NCBI GenBank assembly: GCA_037974335.1
Contig: CM075760.1
Location: 60,208,515 to 60,272,514, forward strand
Direction of reading: 5' to 3'
Origin: Prionace glauca
Lineage: Eukaryota; Chordata; Chondrichthyes; Carcharhiniformes; Carcharhinidae
DNA: 64,000 nt
Shown: positions 11,656 to 23,293 of the stretch, in pieces
Numbering within the stretch: position 1 is the stretch's first letter
Layout of the letters: every line of letters starts with the position of its first letter
Made by a program: the position numbers and the translations under genes
Notes under the pieces: generated by a model
Seen by the model: the letters and a program-made list of their open reading frames with translations, nothing else
Told to the model about the DNA's origin: nothing
Database searches by the model: none

Positions 11656-11789
11656 AGATACACCGAGGTTGCTGTTGAGAAGGGCGTTCAGGGTTTTGAT
11701 CAGAGCCCATATATGGACAAATCAGGATGGCGAGTATCCTGGAGATGACCTTCCATATGGTGTTTGTTTGATGTATCATCTGCTCTTGT

Positions 11790-11960
11790 CTTTCTGCATG
11801 CAAGCAGTTGCGGATCTGGAACGTGCTGCTTAAGGAGCCTTGCTAAGTTCATCAAATGCGCTAGATGGTGCTCACTGCTGTTATTTATCGAAATATTCAC
11901 ACTGCTAAGCAGGCACTCACATACTGTATGCACGACGAAGGATCTTACAAATTCGTCCAA
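11790..11960. repeat. Fragment of a dispersed repeat
   Basis: The stretch around GGATCTGGAACGTGCTGCTT and AAGGAGCCTTGCTAAG reads like a segment I recall as common in shark genomic DNA. Class and orientation are unclear. No coding content was recognised. Confidence 0.3.
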
Positions 11961-12879
11961 GTTCACAGTCCAATAGTTCACAAGGTAGAAACATGAATAA
12001 AATGGTAGACGAGTGGCAGCAGAGTCTTTCATTAGATTGCTGACACGTAAACAAGTTTATGTGTGACAACAGGGTTTCGGTTTTGTTGTTAATAGCAATG
12101 TCACTCGCAACCAGCACTGTTCTAGTTTGGACAGTGGTTGAATAAATCAAAAGGTAACGAGTCAGTTTCAGTTTGGACATCAAAAGATGGAATGCGAGAT
12201 AATAAATATTTCGCCTGACTTCATTGGCCCGGATCTGTCATTAGATACCAAATATTAATGATTTTGTGTCGTAGCTTCAACATCTCCCGTGCCTATCTGT
12301 TGAAACTTCATGTTGCATGTGTCTTAAAGCGGGAAGTTGGGTGAAAAGTGAGACTGTCTCTGCTTTTGCATACCATGACCAGGAGATATCCCATACCGAC
12401 AATATGTGCACTATGTACGAAAGATTAGGATAAGGATTCACTGTTGTAATTCATCCAGAATTTATAAACATTATATATACTATTTTTGCAATGTCAACAT
12501 GTCTTTCGGAGCATAATCCGTGCTGAAGTTGATGATTCCATTGAATTTCATATAGGTTTTTAAATTAGTCTGTTAATGGTGCATCAGCATTTCAAAACAA
12601 ACTATGTAGTTAGAGTCGATTTGCACTCTTCGTGGATACTATGAATGTTGTTCTGATTGATTATCTGAAAGAGTACCCAGTAAATAGATTGTTTTCTCCC
12701 TTGTCATTTCCCTCCCCGTTCCTATGCTTACAACAGAAGAGTTCCAGTGTGAAGTACAGGCTTGTGAGTGGGGAATAATCAGCGGGAATGGTATTGCACA
12801 CATTTCAAGGCATAACCTACCTTCAGATACAAACCATACACAGCAGGAATACAGAGAGGAGCACACTAAATAGTTAACG
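11961..12879. other. Intergenic stretch, no gene seen
   Basis: Unique-looking AT-rich DNA between the repeat fragment and LINE B copy 1. No supported feature. Confidence 0.45.
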
Positions 12880-15336
12880 TATTGTACTCGAGGAGGAGTT
12901 CTTGGAATGCTGCTGGGATAATTTCCTTGAACAGTGTGTGTTGGAGCCGACGAGGGAGCGAGCTATCTTGGATCTGGTGCTATGTAATGAGGCGGGTAGA
13001 ATTAGGGACCTTGCGGTGAAGGATCCTCTTGGAGAGAGTGATCATTGTATGGTGGAGTTTCTGGTGCAGATGGAGGAGGAGAAAGTGGGTTCCCAGACAC
13101 GCGTCCTTTGTTTGAATAGAGGGGAGTATGGTAGGATGAGAGAAGAATTGGCGAATGTGGACTGGGGGAACGCGTTGGAAGGTAGGTCTGCTGAGGAGCA
13201 GTGGAGGATCTTTAAGGAGATCTTTCTTGGTGCTCAGCAGAAATTTATTCCGATGGTTAAAAAGGACAGTAGGAGGAGAGGTAATAAGCCGTGGATAACG
13301 AAGGAGGTGAAGGAAAGTGTTAAATTAAAAGCGGAGGAGTTTAGAGTAGCTAAGAGCAGTGGGCGAGAAGAGGATTGGGAAAGGTTTAAATGTCAACAAA
13401 GATTGACAAAGAAATTGATAAAGGAGGGTAGGAGAAGCTATGAGGCTGGGCTAGCACTTAATATAAAAAAGGATAGCAAGAGTTTTTATAAATATATAAA
13501 AAGGAAGAGGCTGGCTAGGATAAACGTTGGTCCTTTAGAGGATGAGAAAGGGGAGCTAGTGGTAGGGGATAGGGATATGGCTAAGGTCTTGAATAACTTC
13601 TTTGTTTCTGTCTTCACGGAGGAGGACGTGAATAATTTGCCGGGTGTTAGCGATGGAAAGGTGGTAGGAATGGAGGGTCTTAATGACATTACTGTTACTA
13701 GAGAGGTGGTGCTCGACAGACTGGAGGGGCTGATTGTGGACAAGTCCCCAGGACCGGATGGAATGCATCCGAGGGTTCTGAAAGAAATGGCGGAGGTGAT
13801 AGTGGATGCCTTGGTGGTTATTTTCCAGACGTCGCTGGATTCCGGGGAAGTGCCGGAAGATTGGAAAACGGCTAATGTTACGCCGTTGTTTAAGAAGGGT
13901 GGCAGGCAAAAGGCGGGGAATTATAGGCCGGTTAGTTTAACGTCTGTGGTAGGTAAAATGTTAGAAACCGTCATTATGGAGGAAATAGCGAGGCATCTTG
14001 AGGGGAATTGCTTGATAGGGCGGACGCAACACGGTTTCATTAAAGGGAAGTCGTGTCTGACAAATTTACTGGAGTTCTATGAGGATGTGTCTAGGGCAGT
14101 GGATGGAGGAGAGCCGGTGGATGTGGTCTTTCTGGATTTTCAGAAGGCGTTTGACAAGGTACCTCACAAGAGGTTATTGCAGAAGGTCAGGGGACATGGA
14201 GTTGGGGGTAGGGTGTTAGCGTGGATAGAGGATTGGTTGTCAAATAGGAGGCAGAGAGTGGGGGTCAATGGATGCTATTCGGATTGGCGGTTGGTGACTA
14301 GTGGGGTGCCCCAGGGGTCGGTGCTGGGGCCTCAGCTATTTACCATTTATATAGATGATCTGGAGGAGGGAACCGAGTGCAGGGTGTCGAAATTTGCTGA
14401 TGACACCAAGATTGGGGGAAAGGCAAATTGTGCGGAGGGTGTGGAGAGTCTGCAGAAGGATCTAGATAGGCTGGGCGAATGGGCCAGGAAATGGCAAATG
14501 GAATTTAATGTTGGCAAGTGTGAGGTGGTCCACTTTGGTAGGAGGAATGGTAGGAAGGACTATTACTTACGGGGCGAAAAACTGCAGCAGGCGACGGTGC
14601 AGAGGGACCTCGGGGTCCTTGTGCATGAGTCGCAAAAACCCAGCTTGCAGGTGCAGCAGGTGGTCAGGAAGGCGAATGGGATGCTGGCCTTCATAGCGAA
14701 AGGGATTGAATATAAAAGTAGGGAGGTCTTGCTGCAGCTGTACAGGGCATTGGTGAGGCCGCAGCTGGAGTACTGTGTGCAGTTTTGGGCGCCGCACCTG
14801 CGCAAGGATGTTTTGGCCCTGGAGGGAGTGCAGAGGAGGTTTACTCGGCTGATACCGGAGTTGAGGGGATTGAGCTATGAGGAGAGGCTGAATAAACTAG
14901 GCTTGTACTCGTTAGAGTTTAGAAGAATGAGGGGAGATCTCATTGAGACGTATAAGATGATGAATGGGATGGATAGGATAGAGGTGGAGAGACTGTTCCC
15001 GCTCAAAAAAGACAGTAGGACTAGGGGGCACAGCCTCAAGATAAAGGGGGGGCGGTTTAGAACAGAGTTGAGGAGGAACTTCTTCACTCAAAGGGTGGTG
15101 AATCTCTGGAATTCTCTGCCCGTTGAAGTGGTGGAGGCTGCCTCGCTAAATATTTTTAAGAAACGGGTTGATGGGTTTTTGATAAGAGAAGGGATTAAGG
15201 GTTATGGGGAGAGGGCGGGAAGGTGGAACTGAGCCACGACAGATCAGCCATGATCTTATTGAATGGCGGGGCAGGCTCGAAGGGCCAGATGGCCTACTCC
15301 TGCTCCTATTTCTTATGTTCTTATGTTCTTATGTAG
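12880..15336 (+). mobile_element. CR1-type LINE (family B), copy 1, long open frame
   Basis: This is a 5'-truncated non-LTR retrotransposon with one uninterrupted frame of about 780 codons ending at 15232. The reading frame enters from the truncation point, and the first codon of the listed frame is TTG rather than ATG. It begins in the C-terminal part of the endonuclease (AILDLVLCNEAGRIRDLAV, GESDHCMVEF). It then has a basic linker, the RT (DKSPGPDGMHP, GNYRPVSLTSVVGKMLE, VVFLDFQKAFDKVPH, GVPQGSVLGP, FADDTK) and the CR1 tail domain (RRNFFTQRVVNLWNSLPVEV). The 3' UTR ends CCTACTCCTGCTCCTATTTC followed by (TTATGTTC)n units. No stop or frameshift suggests a young insertion, although it cannot move by itself without a 5' end. 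Confidence 0.92.
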
Positions 15337-15468
15337 TGCAGGCAACATTGATCGACAACATTGGACGCACTGCATTGGAATCTCTGCCGTCCCCATGACT
15401 GTTGTGATCCTTGGAAACCTCGAGGCACAGAGAATAACATTTGCAATTCACGTTATGTTTTATTTTGT

Positions 15469-16379
15469 TCATAATTTAAATAAATTAACAAAAGGACGTA
15501 ACAGATATTTCACGCCGTTCTTTAACTCATCTCTAAATTTGCATTGGGTCCCTGCATAAATAAATGGATTTATGCAAGAACTCAAAAGTTGCAGCATTAG
15601 TCCACTTTCTTCAAGAATATAATTGGATTCGCTGATACTTGAACCTTCTAAATAAATAACGCTCGCAATTCGGACATAAAGGAAAGTTACAACAGCGAGC
15701 AAATACAATAGGATGAAACTGGCTGAGATGGCAAATAGTAAAATAATGGACTTTTTCCTTTTCTCCATCTCTGGATCATTCTGACTCTCTGCAATGTTCT
15801 GGGCTCGGAGTCTTCTGCGGGCTCGACTGGCTGCAACAATATGTTTGACAGTTAGAACATTGAGCATCAATATAAGGACAAATGGGAGACAAGGTATTAA
15901 AATGGCGTTTATGCTATCATATGCGATCCATCCGGATGAAGTATAAAATACTGATGTTAACTTGCAGTACCGGGGAATATTGTTAATGATAATGGATGGT
16001 TCACAAGCAAAGAACAAGGGAATTTTTTTAGCACAGTGAACAAAACAGACAGTTCCTATCACCAAAGCTGAAATTTTCTTTTTGCAGTATTTTGTTTTTA
16101 GCCTTTGGCAACAAATAGCTATAAATCGATCAAAGGTGAAAGCAACTGTTAACCAGACAGAAGAATCTCTAACACCATATATCAGCACAAGACTGAGAGC
16201 AAAGGCTGGAGTGATTGAGAGGAAACTGAATGGAAAATAAACACCCAAAATGCGATTTATTATCACCGCCAGGATCATGACCAGGAGATCTGTCACTGCC
16301 ATGGACATCAAGTAGTAGGTGATGCATCCGGAGAGACCACATCTTCCTCGTGACAGGATCACAATTACTGCCAGATTAG
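15469..16379 (-). CDS. gpr139-like: GPR139-like receptor gene 2, exon 2
   Basis: The main exon of a class A GPCR follows a CTCACAG acceptor with a split Ala codon. It reads ANLAVIVILSRGRCGLSGC (TM1), MAVTDLLVMI (TM2), AFTFDRFIAICCQR (TM3 end, DRF in place of DRY), PFVLILMLNVLTVKHIVAAS (TM5), EKRKKSIILLFAISASFILL (TM6) and CINPFIYAGTQ (TM7), and ends KYLLRPFVNLFKL with a stop at 15469. Exons 1 and 2 total 981 bases (326 residues) with no interruption, a normal length for the family. Ligand and G-protein coupling are not inferable. Of the three paralogues here it is the only complete and intact one. Confidence 0.92.
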
Positions 16380-16923
16380 CTGTGAGCAGGAAACATATCT
16401 AGTGAGTATGCAATCGTGATAAAGGCGTGCTGAACAAACATTTTTGAAACAAATTCAGATTGGACATCAGATGCAAACTAAAAGCAGAGCTGGCATTTCA
16501 GTTTTATGACCTATCGGTTTCATTGGAGAAAACGGATGCTATTGTTTAATAAATGCACAATACTGCTCTGTCCTCCTAGGATGAATACCGTCTCGGTCCT
16601 ACAGTAAACAAATAACTTCAGACTTTGTGACTCAGTTAAATGAAATACAATAAATTATTTCTGCATTCACACATATAGGTTGGAATATTGAGGAAAAAAG
16701 GAAAACACAATAATAGAGCGACATGGAAATTGAGCAGAAAGGCATCAGAAAATGTTTCATGGAAATAGATACTAAATGCTTTCGATGCGATTTAGTCCTG
16801 GAAAACACTTGATTGAGCAGAAGCATTTTGGGACAAGAAGTACGTGACCAGGAACTCTTAAACTGTAATGATCAGAAGGTAAAACAGTAGTGGTTCACGA
16901 AAACAAGAAAAGCAACCAACATA
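16380..16923 (-). other. GPR139-like gene 2 intron, 3' part
   Basis: Intronic DNA next to the exon 2 acceptor. No further feature seen before LINE B copy 2 at 16924. The remaining repeat-free intron parts are 17818-18379 and 19461-19711, also without recognisable features. Confidence 0.6.
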
Positions 16924-17817
16924 TTGTGCGGAGGGTGTGGAGAGTCTGCAGAAGGATCTAGATAGGCTGGGCGAATGGGCCAGGAACTGGCAAATGGAAT
17001 TTAATGTTGGCAAGTGTGAGGTGGTCCACTTTGGTAGGAATAATGGTAGGAAGGATTATTACTTACGTGGAGAAAAACTCCACGGTGCAGAGACACCTCG
17101 GGGTCCTTGTGCATGAGTCGCAAAAACACAGCTTGCAGGTGCAGCAGGTGGTCAGGAAGGCAAATGGGATGCTGGCCTTCATAGCGAGAGGGATTTAATA
17201 TAAAAGTAGGGAGGTCTTGCTGCGGCTATATAGGCATTGGTGAGGCCGCAGCTGGAGTACTGTGTGCAGTTTTGGCCGCCGTACTTACGCAAGGATATTT
17301 TGGCCGTGGAGGGAGTGCAGAGGAGATTTACTAGGCTGATGCCGGAGTTGAGGGGGTTGAGCTATGAGGAGAGGCTGAATAAACTAGGCTTGTACTCGTT
17401 AGAGTTTCGAAGAATGAGGGGAGATCTAATTGAGACGTATAAGATGATGAATGGGATGGATAGGATAGAAGTGGAGAGACTCTTCCCGCTCAGAAAGGAT
17501 AGTAGGACTAGGGGGCACAGCCTCAAGATAAAGGGGGGGGGGGCGGTTTAGAACAGAGTTGAGGAGGAACTTCTTCACTCAAAGGGTGGTGAATCTCTGG
17601 AATTCTCTGCCCGTTGAGGTGGTGGAGGCTGCCTCGCTAAATATTTTTAAGACGTGGGTTGATGGGTTTTTGATAAGAGAGGGGATTAAGGGTCATGGGG
17701 AGAGGGCGGAAATGTGGAACTGAGCCATGACAGATCAGCCATGATCTTGTTGAATGGCGGGGCAGGCTCGAGGGGCCAGATGGCCTACTCCTGCTCCTAT
17801 TTCTTATGTTCTTATAT
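16924..17817 (+). mobile_element. LINE family B, copy 2 (3' fragment)
   Basis: A 5'-truncated copy covering the end of ORF2 and the 3' UTR, close in sequence to 12880-15336. It starts near the CAEGVESLQKDL block. It has a small deletion in the GEKLQQATVQ segment, an in-frame TAA near 17198 (GI followed by stop in place of EYKSRE), and a lengthened G run near 17530 that shifts the frame. It ends CTCCTATTTCTTATGTTCTT. It lies inside the intron of receptor gene 2, on the opposite strand to the gene. Confidence 0.88.
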
Positions 17818-18379
17818 CGGAAATACTAGTTGCAAGTAAGTTGGGCGTCTATCGCTTCAGAGTGAAACGGCATGGTTTTCAAAACGTATTTCACCTCTGA
17901 GATAATTATACATTGCGCAGGATTGCATATATTTTCTCAGCCGATAAACTGAGGAGCAAGAGATGATATGCCACACAGATTCAAGGGATTCAACTGTTCA
18001 TATTCCAGCTCACTGTGAAGAAGCATAAATAAAATAATGCATTAGCTTGTCTATAATATGTTACAAGTATAGTAACTGAGTGATGATTCATACAATGTAA
18101 CATCGCTAGTTAAACATTAGAAATGCATCTGCAGCGTAGATATTGCGACACTTCCCCTCCAATAATATCACTGAACACAAGGACAAAGAAAATGCATTAT
18201 TTTATTTATGAAAATGAGATATGACAGCTGTGAATGGGAGAAATTTTCCAACTTTGTTGTCACAGAAACATTATGTGTAGTCAAAGTATAAAACTGAAAC
18301 CAGAAATTGGAATAAATTATGATAAAGGAAAGAAATAGCACCGTTAAAAAGAAGCAAATCCAGCAATCATGCAAGTAAA

Positions 18380-19455
18380 TAAAGAGCACAGAGCAAAGAA
18401 GCTTACAACACACGAACAGGCACTTCACCCCTCCAGGCCTGCACCAACCACGCTGTTTATCTGAACTAAAACCCCTGACCATATTCCTCTTTTCCCATCC
18501 ATTCATGTGTTTGTCAAGACGCCCCTGAAAAATCACTATCATGTCTGCTTCCACTACCTCCTCCAGTAATGAGTTCCAGGCACCCACCACCCTCAGTATA
18601 AAAACTTACCTCGTACATCTCCTTTAAACCATGCTCCTCGCATCTTAAACCTATGCCCCCTAGTGATTGACTCTTAAACCCTAGGAAAAAGCTTTTGACG
18701 AACCGCTCCTTCCATCCTCCTCATAACCTTGTAACGTCTATCAGATTTCCCCTCAACCTGCGTCGTTTCAGTGAGGATGTGGAGATGCTGGCGTTGGACT
18801 GGGGTAAACACAGTAAGAAGTCTCACAACACTAGGTTTCAGTGAGAACAGGCCAGCTTTCTCCAACCTCTCCTCATAGCTAATACCCTCCACATCAGGAA
18901 GCATCCTGGCAGGTATTTTCTTTACCCTCTTCAAAGCCTCAACATCCTTCTGCCGGTGTGGCGACCAGAAAGAGGCACTAGATTCCTAATGCATCCTAAT
19001 TAAGGTTCCACAAAACTGCAATATGACTTGCGAATTTTAAACTCAATGCCCCGGCTGATGAAGGCAAGCCTTCTTGACTACTTTCTCTCCCCGCGTTGCC
19101 ATTTTCAGTAACCTGTATACCCTGTACACCCAAATCCCTCTTTCTATCAATACTCTTAAAGGTTCTGCCATATACTTTATATTTTCCATCTGTATTAGAG
19201 TTTCCAAAATCAATTACGTCACATTTGTCCGGATTAAATTTGATCTGCCATTTCTCTGTGCAAGTCTCCAACCGATTTATTTCCTGCTGTACCCACTGGC
19301 GGTCATCACTGTTATCCGCAATTCCACCAACTTTTATGATGTCCACATACATACGAATCAAGCAAGTTATATTATTCTCCAAATCATTTGCATATATTAC
19401 AAACAGCAAAGGTCCCAGCACTAATCCCTGAGGAACAGACTGAGTCACAACAGCT
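18380..19455 (-). mobile_element. CR1-type LINE (family D), copy 1, old
   Basis: A decayed minus-strand LINE 3' part. RT pieces read SVPQGLVLGPLLFVIYANDL, then a decayed FADD-like block, KWQIKFNPDKCDVIDFGNSN and RDLGVQ, followed by MLPDVEGISYEERLEKAGLF and, after more decay, VVGAWNSLLEEVVEA. The 3' end lies near 18380-18420. It differs clearly from families A, B, C and E. A 59-base retroposon sits in it at 18776-18834. Confidence 0.8.
18776..18834 (-). mobile_element. Short 5'-truncated retroposon with 11-bp target duplication
   Basis: A 59-base insertion inside LINE D copy 1, flanked by perfect 11-base direct repeats GTTTCAGTGAG (18765-18775 and 18835-18845). Read on the minus strand it ends CCAACGCCAGCATCTCCACA plus TC, which I recall as the 3' end of an abundant shark repeat. 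The fragment at 25138-25265 carries the part that should precede it. The clean duplication and 5' loss fit target-primed reverse transcription. Confidence 0.75.
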
Positions 19456-19711
19456 TTGGAACGAATTAGATTGATGAAAATGGAGCATTAAACAGAATAT
19501 TTTTATTTCTTCAAATGCAAAGTCTATGTTGCAAAATGCGATAAAAAGGAAAGTTGTCACAATGAAATGAACAGTTCTTGCTGGATATGAATGCCAGTAT
19601 GATAAAAAAACACACTCCCAGAGAACGAGGGCGGTGATGAGCTGAATTCAGAAAGCAATAGCAGCGATTGACAATGATTTCCGCACCGAACACTTCATGA
19701 AAGGTGCTCAC

Positions 19712-19781
19712 CTGGAATCCCGATCACTGCAAGCACGGGATAGTAAATGACAAAAACCAATCCTTTTGGTAATCCATGCAT
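19712..19781 (-). CDS. gpr139-like: GPR139-like receptor gene 2, exon 1
   Basis: The first coding exon starts with ATG at 19781 and encodes MHGLPKGLVFVIYYPVLAVI then GIP, ending at a CCAG|GTGAGC donor (GT at 19710-19711). The open frame upstream reaches a stop without another ATG, so this start is the best choice. Phase and sequence match exon 1 of gene 1. The 3332-base intron has since received LINE B copy 2 and lies around the old LINE D copy. Confidence 0.88.
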
Positions 19782-20939
19782 TTCTGTCAGCAGCTGCGTA
19801 TTTATTCTGCTCGACAATTAGCGATTGACAAGTATATAACCCAAGTCAGGCTCCAGGGAGTTTATTTGATCTTTTGCAATCAATACACTAATTGAAATAA
19901 ACAACTTGAAGCTGGGCCTACTTGGAAAATCTTTATGTTTTGATGAAGTGGAAAAAAGACTTTTCAAGATCCCTGACACAATTCTGAAGTAAAATCCCCA
20001 GAAAGTACAGTATGAGAACTGTAACATTCACCAACATGCAAGCGAAATAGAAAATGGCATCGGGATGATTCTCACGTGAGGAAGTTTCATTATCAGATGT
20101 AACTGAGCAGAACTGTTCTGGTCCAAAAGTAAAAATTAGCCAATGTCTCTCTCCACATTTTTATTCCCTCTGTGCGATCACCGTTCCAGTGCATTAGATC
20201 TACCTGAAACGTTACGTGTCAATAAGTCCAGTTCGTTATTGCCTCTTCCATTGCATTTTAGTCGATATCAGTTTCATGTTATTCAAAATGAACTGGTCAA
20301 GATTATGTTCATCAGATCCATTTTCGGAATTGCACATGATTTGGGCATTTTCAGTTCAGTGCTTTTGCATTCAGTGTGGCAGGCCCCGTTCAGTGCCTTT
20401 ACTTTCAGTAAAATCTCGTCCAGTTCAGCATAGTTATATGTTGCCATAAAGGATCAGGCCAGCACATTGGCAGTCATTAATTGCAGCTTCATCCCAGCAA
20501 GATTGTACAAAACTCTGGCGTCGCCCACTTCAGCACAATTAACTTTAACGCAATAAGTCAGTCCAAATACTGACAATATCAACGTATCCAGTTTCTGCTT
20601 AGATACCTGAAATTTTCACGATCACTTTTACTGTCGAATGTCGAGCTTGAACAAGCTTAAAGAATGGTGAACTTGTTTTTGGAACACCCATGCATACCCT
20701 ACCATCACGCAGCCCCAACCTATTCCCTGCCCTTTATAATTGTGGCAAAGCGAACCAGGAAACCAGTTCAGTGATTTTCGGCTGAGCATTGACGAGTCCG
20801 CTGAATTCAATGTATTTAGAGACAACAGGTGCAATTTCAGTTCAGCGTGTTTTCACTCAGTTTGCACGGATCAAGCTCAGAACTGTTTCAGTTGGAATGC
20901 CATGCCAGAAATCAGCCTGTTAAATCTTCGCTGTGCTCC
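19782..20939. other. Intergenic stretch with loose CAGTTCAGTG repetition
   Basis: This is the upstream flank of receptor gene 2. No gene was recognised. Words like TTTCAGTTCAGTG recur imperfectly around 20350-20430 and 20760-20900, giving a weakly repetitive texture without a fixed unit. Confidence 0.4.
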
Positions 20940-21175
20940 CTCTCGAGGATTAGACAGAATAGATCCAGAAAGAATTTTCCCGATGATGGGAGAGTCCTGA
21001 ACGAAGACTGGCAGTTTGAGGGTAAGGTTTAAACCTTTTGGGAATGAGCTGAGCAGAGATTTCTTCACCCAGAGAGTAGCGAAGTCATGGAATTCACTAC
21101 CACAGGAAAGTCGCTGAGGCCAAAACGTTGTGTGTTTTCAAGAAGAAACTAGATGTCGCTCTTCCTTCTCGAGAA
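20940..21175 (+). mobile_element. Ancient CR1-like LINE, 3' end fragment
   Basis: The plus strand reads LDRIDPERIFPMMGESRT, then RDFFTQRVAKSWNSLPQES, matching the C-terminal domain that ends ORF2 in the other LINEs here (for example RRNFFTQRVVNLWNSLP). It is heavily decayed and lacks RT. Confidence 0.7.
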
Positions 21176-21530
21176 TTTTTGCCCAGTGATTCCTAAGTTT
21201 AGAATCAGATGATGCAGAAAATTCTCCAAATGTCAGTTAATGTTGGTGGCAAATCCTGAAATCCGAATGGCTTAGAAATTCAAAGCATTTGGAGATGGGC
21301 ATGATAATCAGTACATTATGGATACACGGCGATAGCACGACTCGAAACAAATTCGGCCTCCTGGAGGAGAAATTAAACTAGTTCCACAAACCTGCCTCTT
21401 GCCCACATCAATCTATATCGACATTGCTTCTGCTGCCTCCTCCTGTTGAAATGAGCAATGGTATTGCACTTTTATTTTGTTTATTTGAACAACAAAATGT
21501 ATTCCATGATCTTTAAAACAAATTAACGTT

Positions 21531-21614
21531 TGGCAGTGGTGTGATTCGAACACACTCTCCCACAGTTATTTGCCATGCTGAATTTAGTAACATAAACTTG
21601 TCATCAGCGCTGCC
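21531..21614 (-). pseudogene. Class II (Leu/Ser-like) tRNA pseudogene
   Basis: An 84-base minus-strand block begins GGCAGCG and ends CACTGCC plus A, pairing with one mismatch. The T arm GTGTG-TTCGAAT-CACAC pairs perfectly. The length suits a class II tRNA with a long variable arm. The D arm and anticodon arm no longer fold, so the isotype cannot be assigned. Probably a dead tRNA-Leu or tRNA-Ser copy. Confidence 0.55.
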
Positions 21615-21794
21615 AGAGGAAGCAATTGGCGTCATATCTGGTGCCGCCAGGAAACAGAATAAATGGAGTCAGACAAAGTCATAAATCCCATTCAGCCTGC
21701 TCCACCATTTAATAAGATCAGGGCAAATACAGTCACCATAGTCCCAGATGAACATAAATTGTTATTTATTCATCAGATAATAAAAGAATAACAG

Positions 21795-22075
21795 TGTGAT
21801 ATTGGAAATCTGAAATAAAAACAGGAAATGCTGGATCAACTCAACAAGTCTGGAGAAAAACAGAGTTAACAGAGTCGGTGGTGGAGGCGAACTCGCTGGG
21901 GTCTTTTAAAAGACTTCTGGATGAGTACATGGGGTTTAATGGGATTGGGGGTTATAGATAGGTCTATAGATTGGTGGGGTTGATACGATCGGCGCAACTC
22001 GAGGGCCGAAGGGCCTGTTTGTGCTGTAATGTTCTATGTTCTAACATTTCAGATCTAAACCATCATCCTCCAGGG
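21795..22075 (+). repeat. Dispersed shark repeat (H), split by a LINE
   Basis: The left part (21795-21873) has AAATCTGAAATAAAAACAGG, then AAATGCTGGATCAACTCAAC and AGAGTTAAC. The right part (22042-22075) continues with AACATTTCAGATCTAAACC. Together they match a repeat I recall from shark DNA (TCTGAAACAAAAACAGAAAA ... GTTAACGTTTCAG). Related copies lie near 43492, 43848 and 52125. The middle is the LINE at 21874-22041. Confidence 0.5.
21874..22041 (+). mobile_element. LINE family A, copy 2 (3' end only)
   Basis: A strongly 5'-truncated copy of the LINE at 30900-35212. It keeps the last about 27 ORF2 codons (VVEANSLGSFKRLLDEYMGF, then NGIGGYR and stop) and the whole 3' UTR to TGTTCTATGTTC. It is nearly identical to 35043-35212, so the insertion is recent. 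It splits repeat H. Confidence 0.9.
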
Positions 22076-22718
22076 ATATTCACCTCATTTGTGTAGCTTC
22101 AGATTAAGATGCAAAAAAGTAAACGGAAACAGTTTAGAAGTTGAGGACATTCTTATTGAGCAGCTGAGAATGCTCGAGGGGCCAATTGGCCCCCTTATGA
22201 CCTTATTTCCCATATTCTAATCAGTGCGGTCAAGGCAATGGTTATGGTGATGTGAATGAGTCAGTGTGGCTGGACGATCTTATAATTTCGGGTTCTAGTA
22301 TCTGTGGTGATTCGGCCTCTGCCAAATTTCCAACTGCTTTGCTCTTTGAGGCGGGCTTGTTTCTCCTGACGCCTCTCCCACTCTCTGTGTTTGCCAAAGT
22401 GACTCAGCTCACCGATGTGAATAAAGTCATTTTGCCAACACAATCCTGATTCACATTAGTTCAGAAACTCATGTCAAAATGTTTCCGACAAAAATAATTA
22501 AGGCGAAAGATGTAAGAGGAGTTTGTTATGCTTAGAAGGAGCTGCGACAAAGAAGCAGAATATATGAATGACGTTAGTGATGATTGACAGGAATGCATTG
22601 TAACCTTGCCGATTTTGTCGACCTTTTATACTTTGAAATCAGAATAACGAGATGCCATTTTGAAATGCACATTTGCTATCTGCCTATTTTAGGACTTGAA
22701 GTAGGGTGGTTGCACCGT
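22076..22718. other. Intergenic stretch, no gene seen
   Basis: No coding exon or clear repeat was recognised upstream of the tRNA-Lys gene. Confidence 0.45.
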
Positions 22719-22791
22719 GCCCGACTAGCTCAGTCGGTAGAGTATGAGACTCTTAATCTCAGGGTCGTGGGTTCGAGCCCCACGTTGGGCG
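22719..22791 (+). tRNA. tRNA-Lys (CTT)
   Basis: A 73-base cloverleaf. Acceptor GCCCGAC pairs with GTTGGGC (one G-T), discriminator G. D arm TAGCTCAGTCGGTAGAG contains the A box. The anticodon loop CTCTTAA shows anticodon CTT with T33, on a TGAGA/TCTCA stem. The T arm GTGGG-TTCGAGC-CCCAC contains the B box. Sequence is almost that of the usual vertebrate tRNA-Lys-CTT. No T-run follows at once, the one oddity. Confidence 0.93.
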
Positions 22792-23221
22792 CTATTATTC
22801 TAAAACTTTATTGGGAGAACTCCATTTCTCCAGAATGTCACCGCTTAAAATGGGTCGTTCTCAGTCTTGCTTTGTTAATATCTTAATCACTATTTTCTGA
22901 ATGAAAGGCGCCTCCACTCCTTTGGCAGTCGGACAGTTTTGTGCTTAACTCAGTGGAAAGGTTTTTTTTAATCATTTAGCGCCAGATTTGAACCCAAATC
23001 TTGAAATTGTGTGAGTGGAAAAAATAAAATCTTCTCTATTATTAGCCTGATTTTACCTCGTGTCATCATCTCTATTGTCAGAATTTTGCAACCTATCACT
23101 GTCCTTTTACTGTTCTTGGTAATTTGAACATGACATTTTCAACTCAACGCAAAATAGCATATTGCCTTTCTAGTACAGACAATTAATTAAATAATAGTTT
23201 TTGCAAAACAACAAGTTTTTA
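22792..23221. other. Intergenic stretch, no gene seen
   Basis: AT-rich DNA between two tRNA-like sequences. Nothing recognised. Confidence 0.45.
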
Positions 23222-23293
23222 TTCCCTGACCGGGAATCGATCACAGGCCGCAGAGATAAAAACACGGAACTCAAACTATTAGATCACTAAGGA
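23222..23293 (-). pseudogene. tRNA-Glu pseudogene
   Basis: The minus-strand 72-mer starts TCCTTAGTGATCTAATAG and ends GATCGATTCCCGGTCAGGGA plus A. The 3' half matches tRNA-Glu, while the D and anticodon arms are mutated and do not pair well. Confidence 0.6.
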
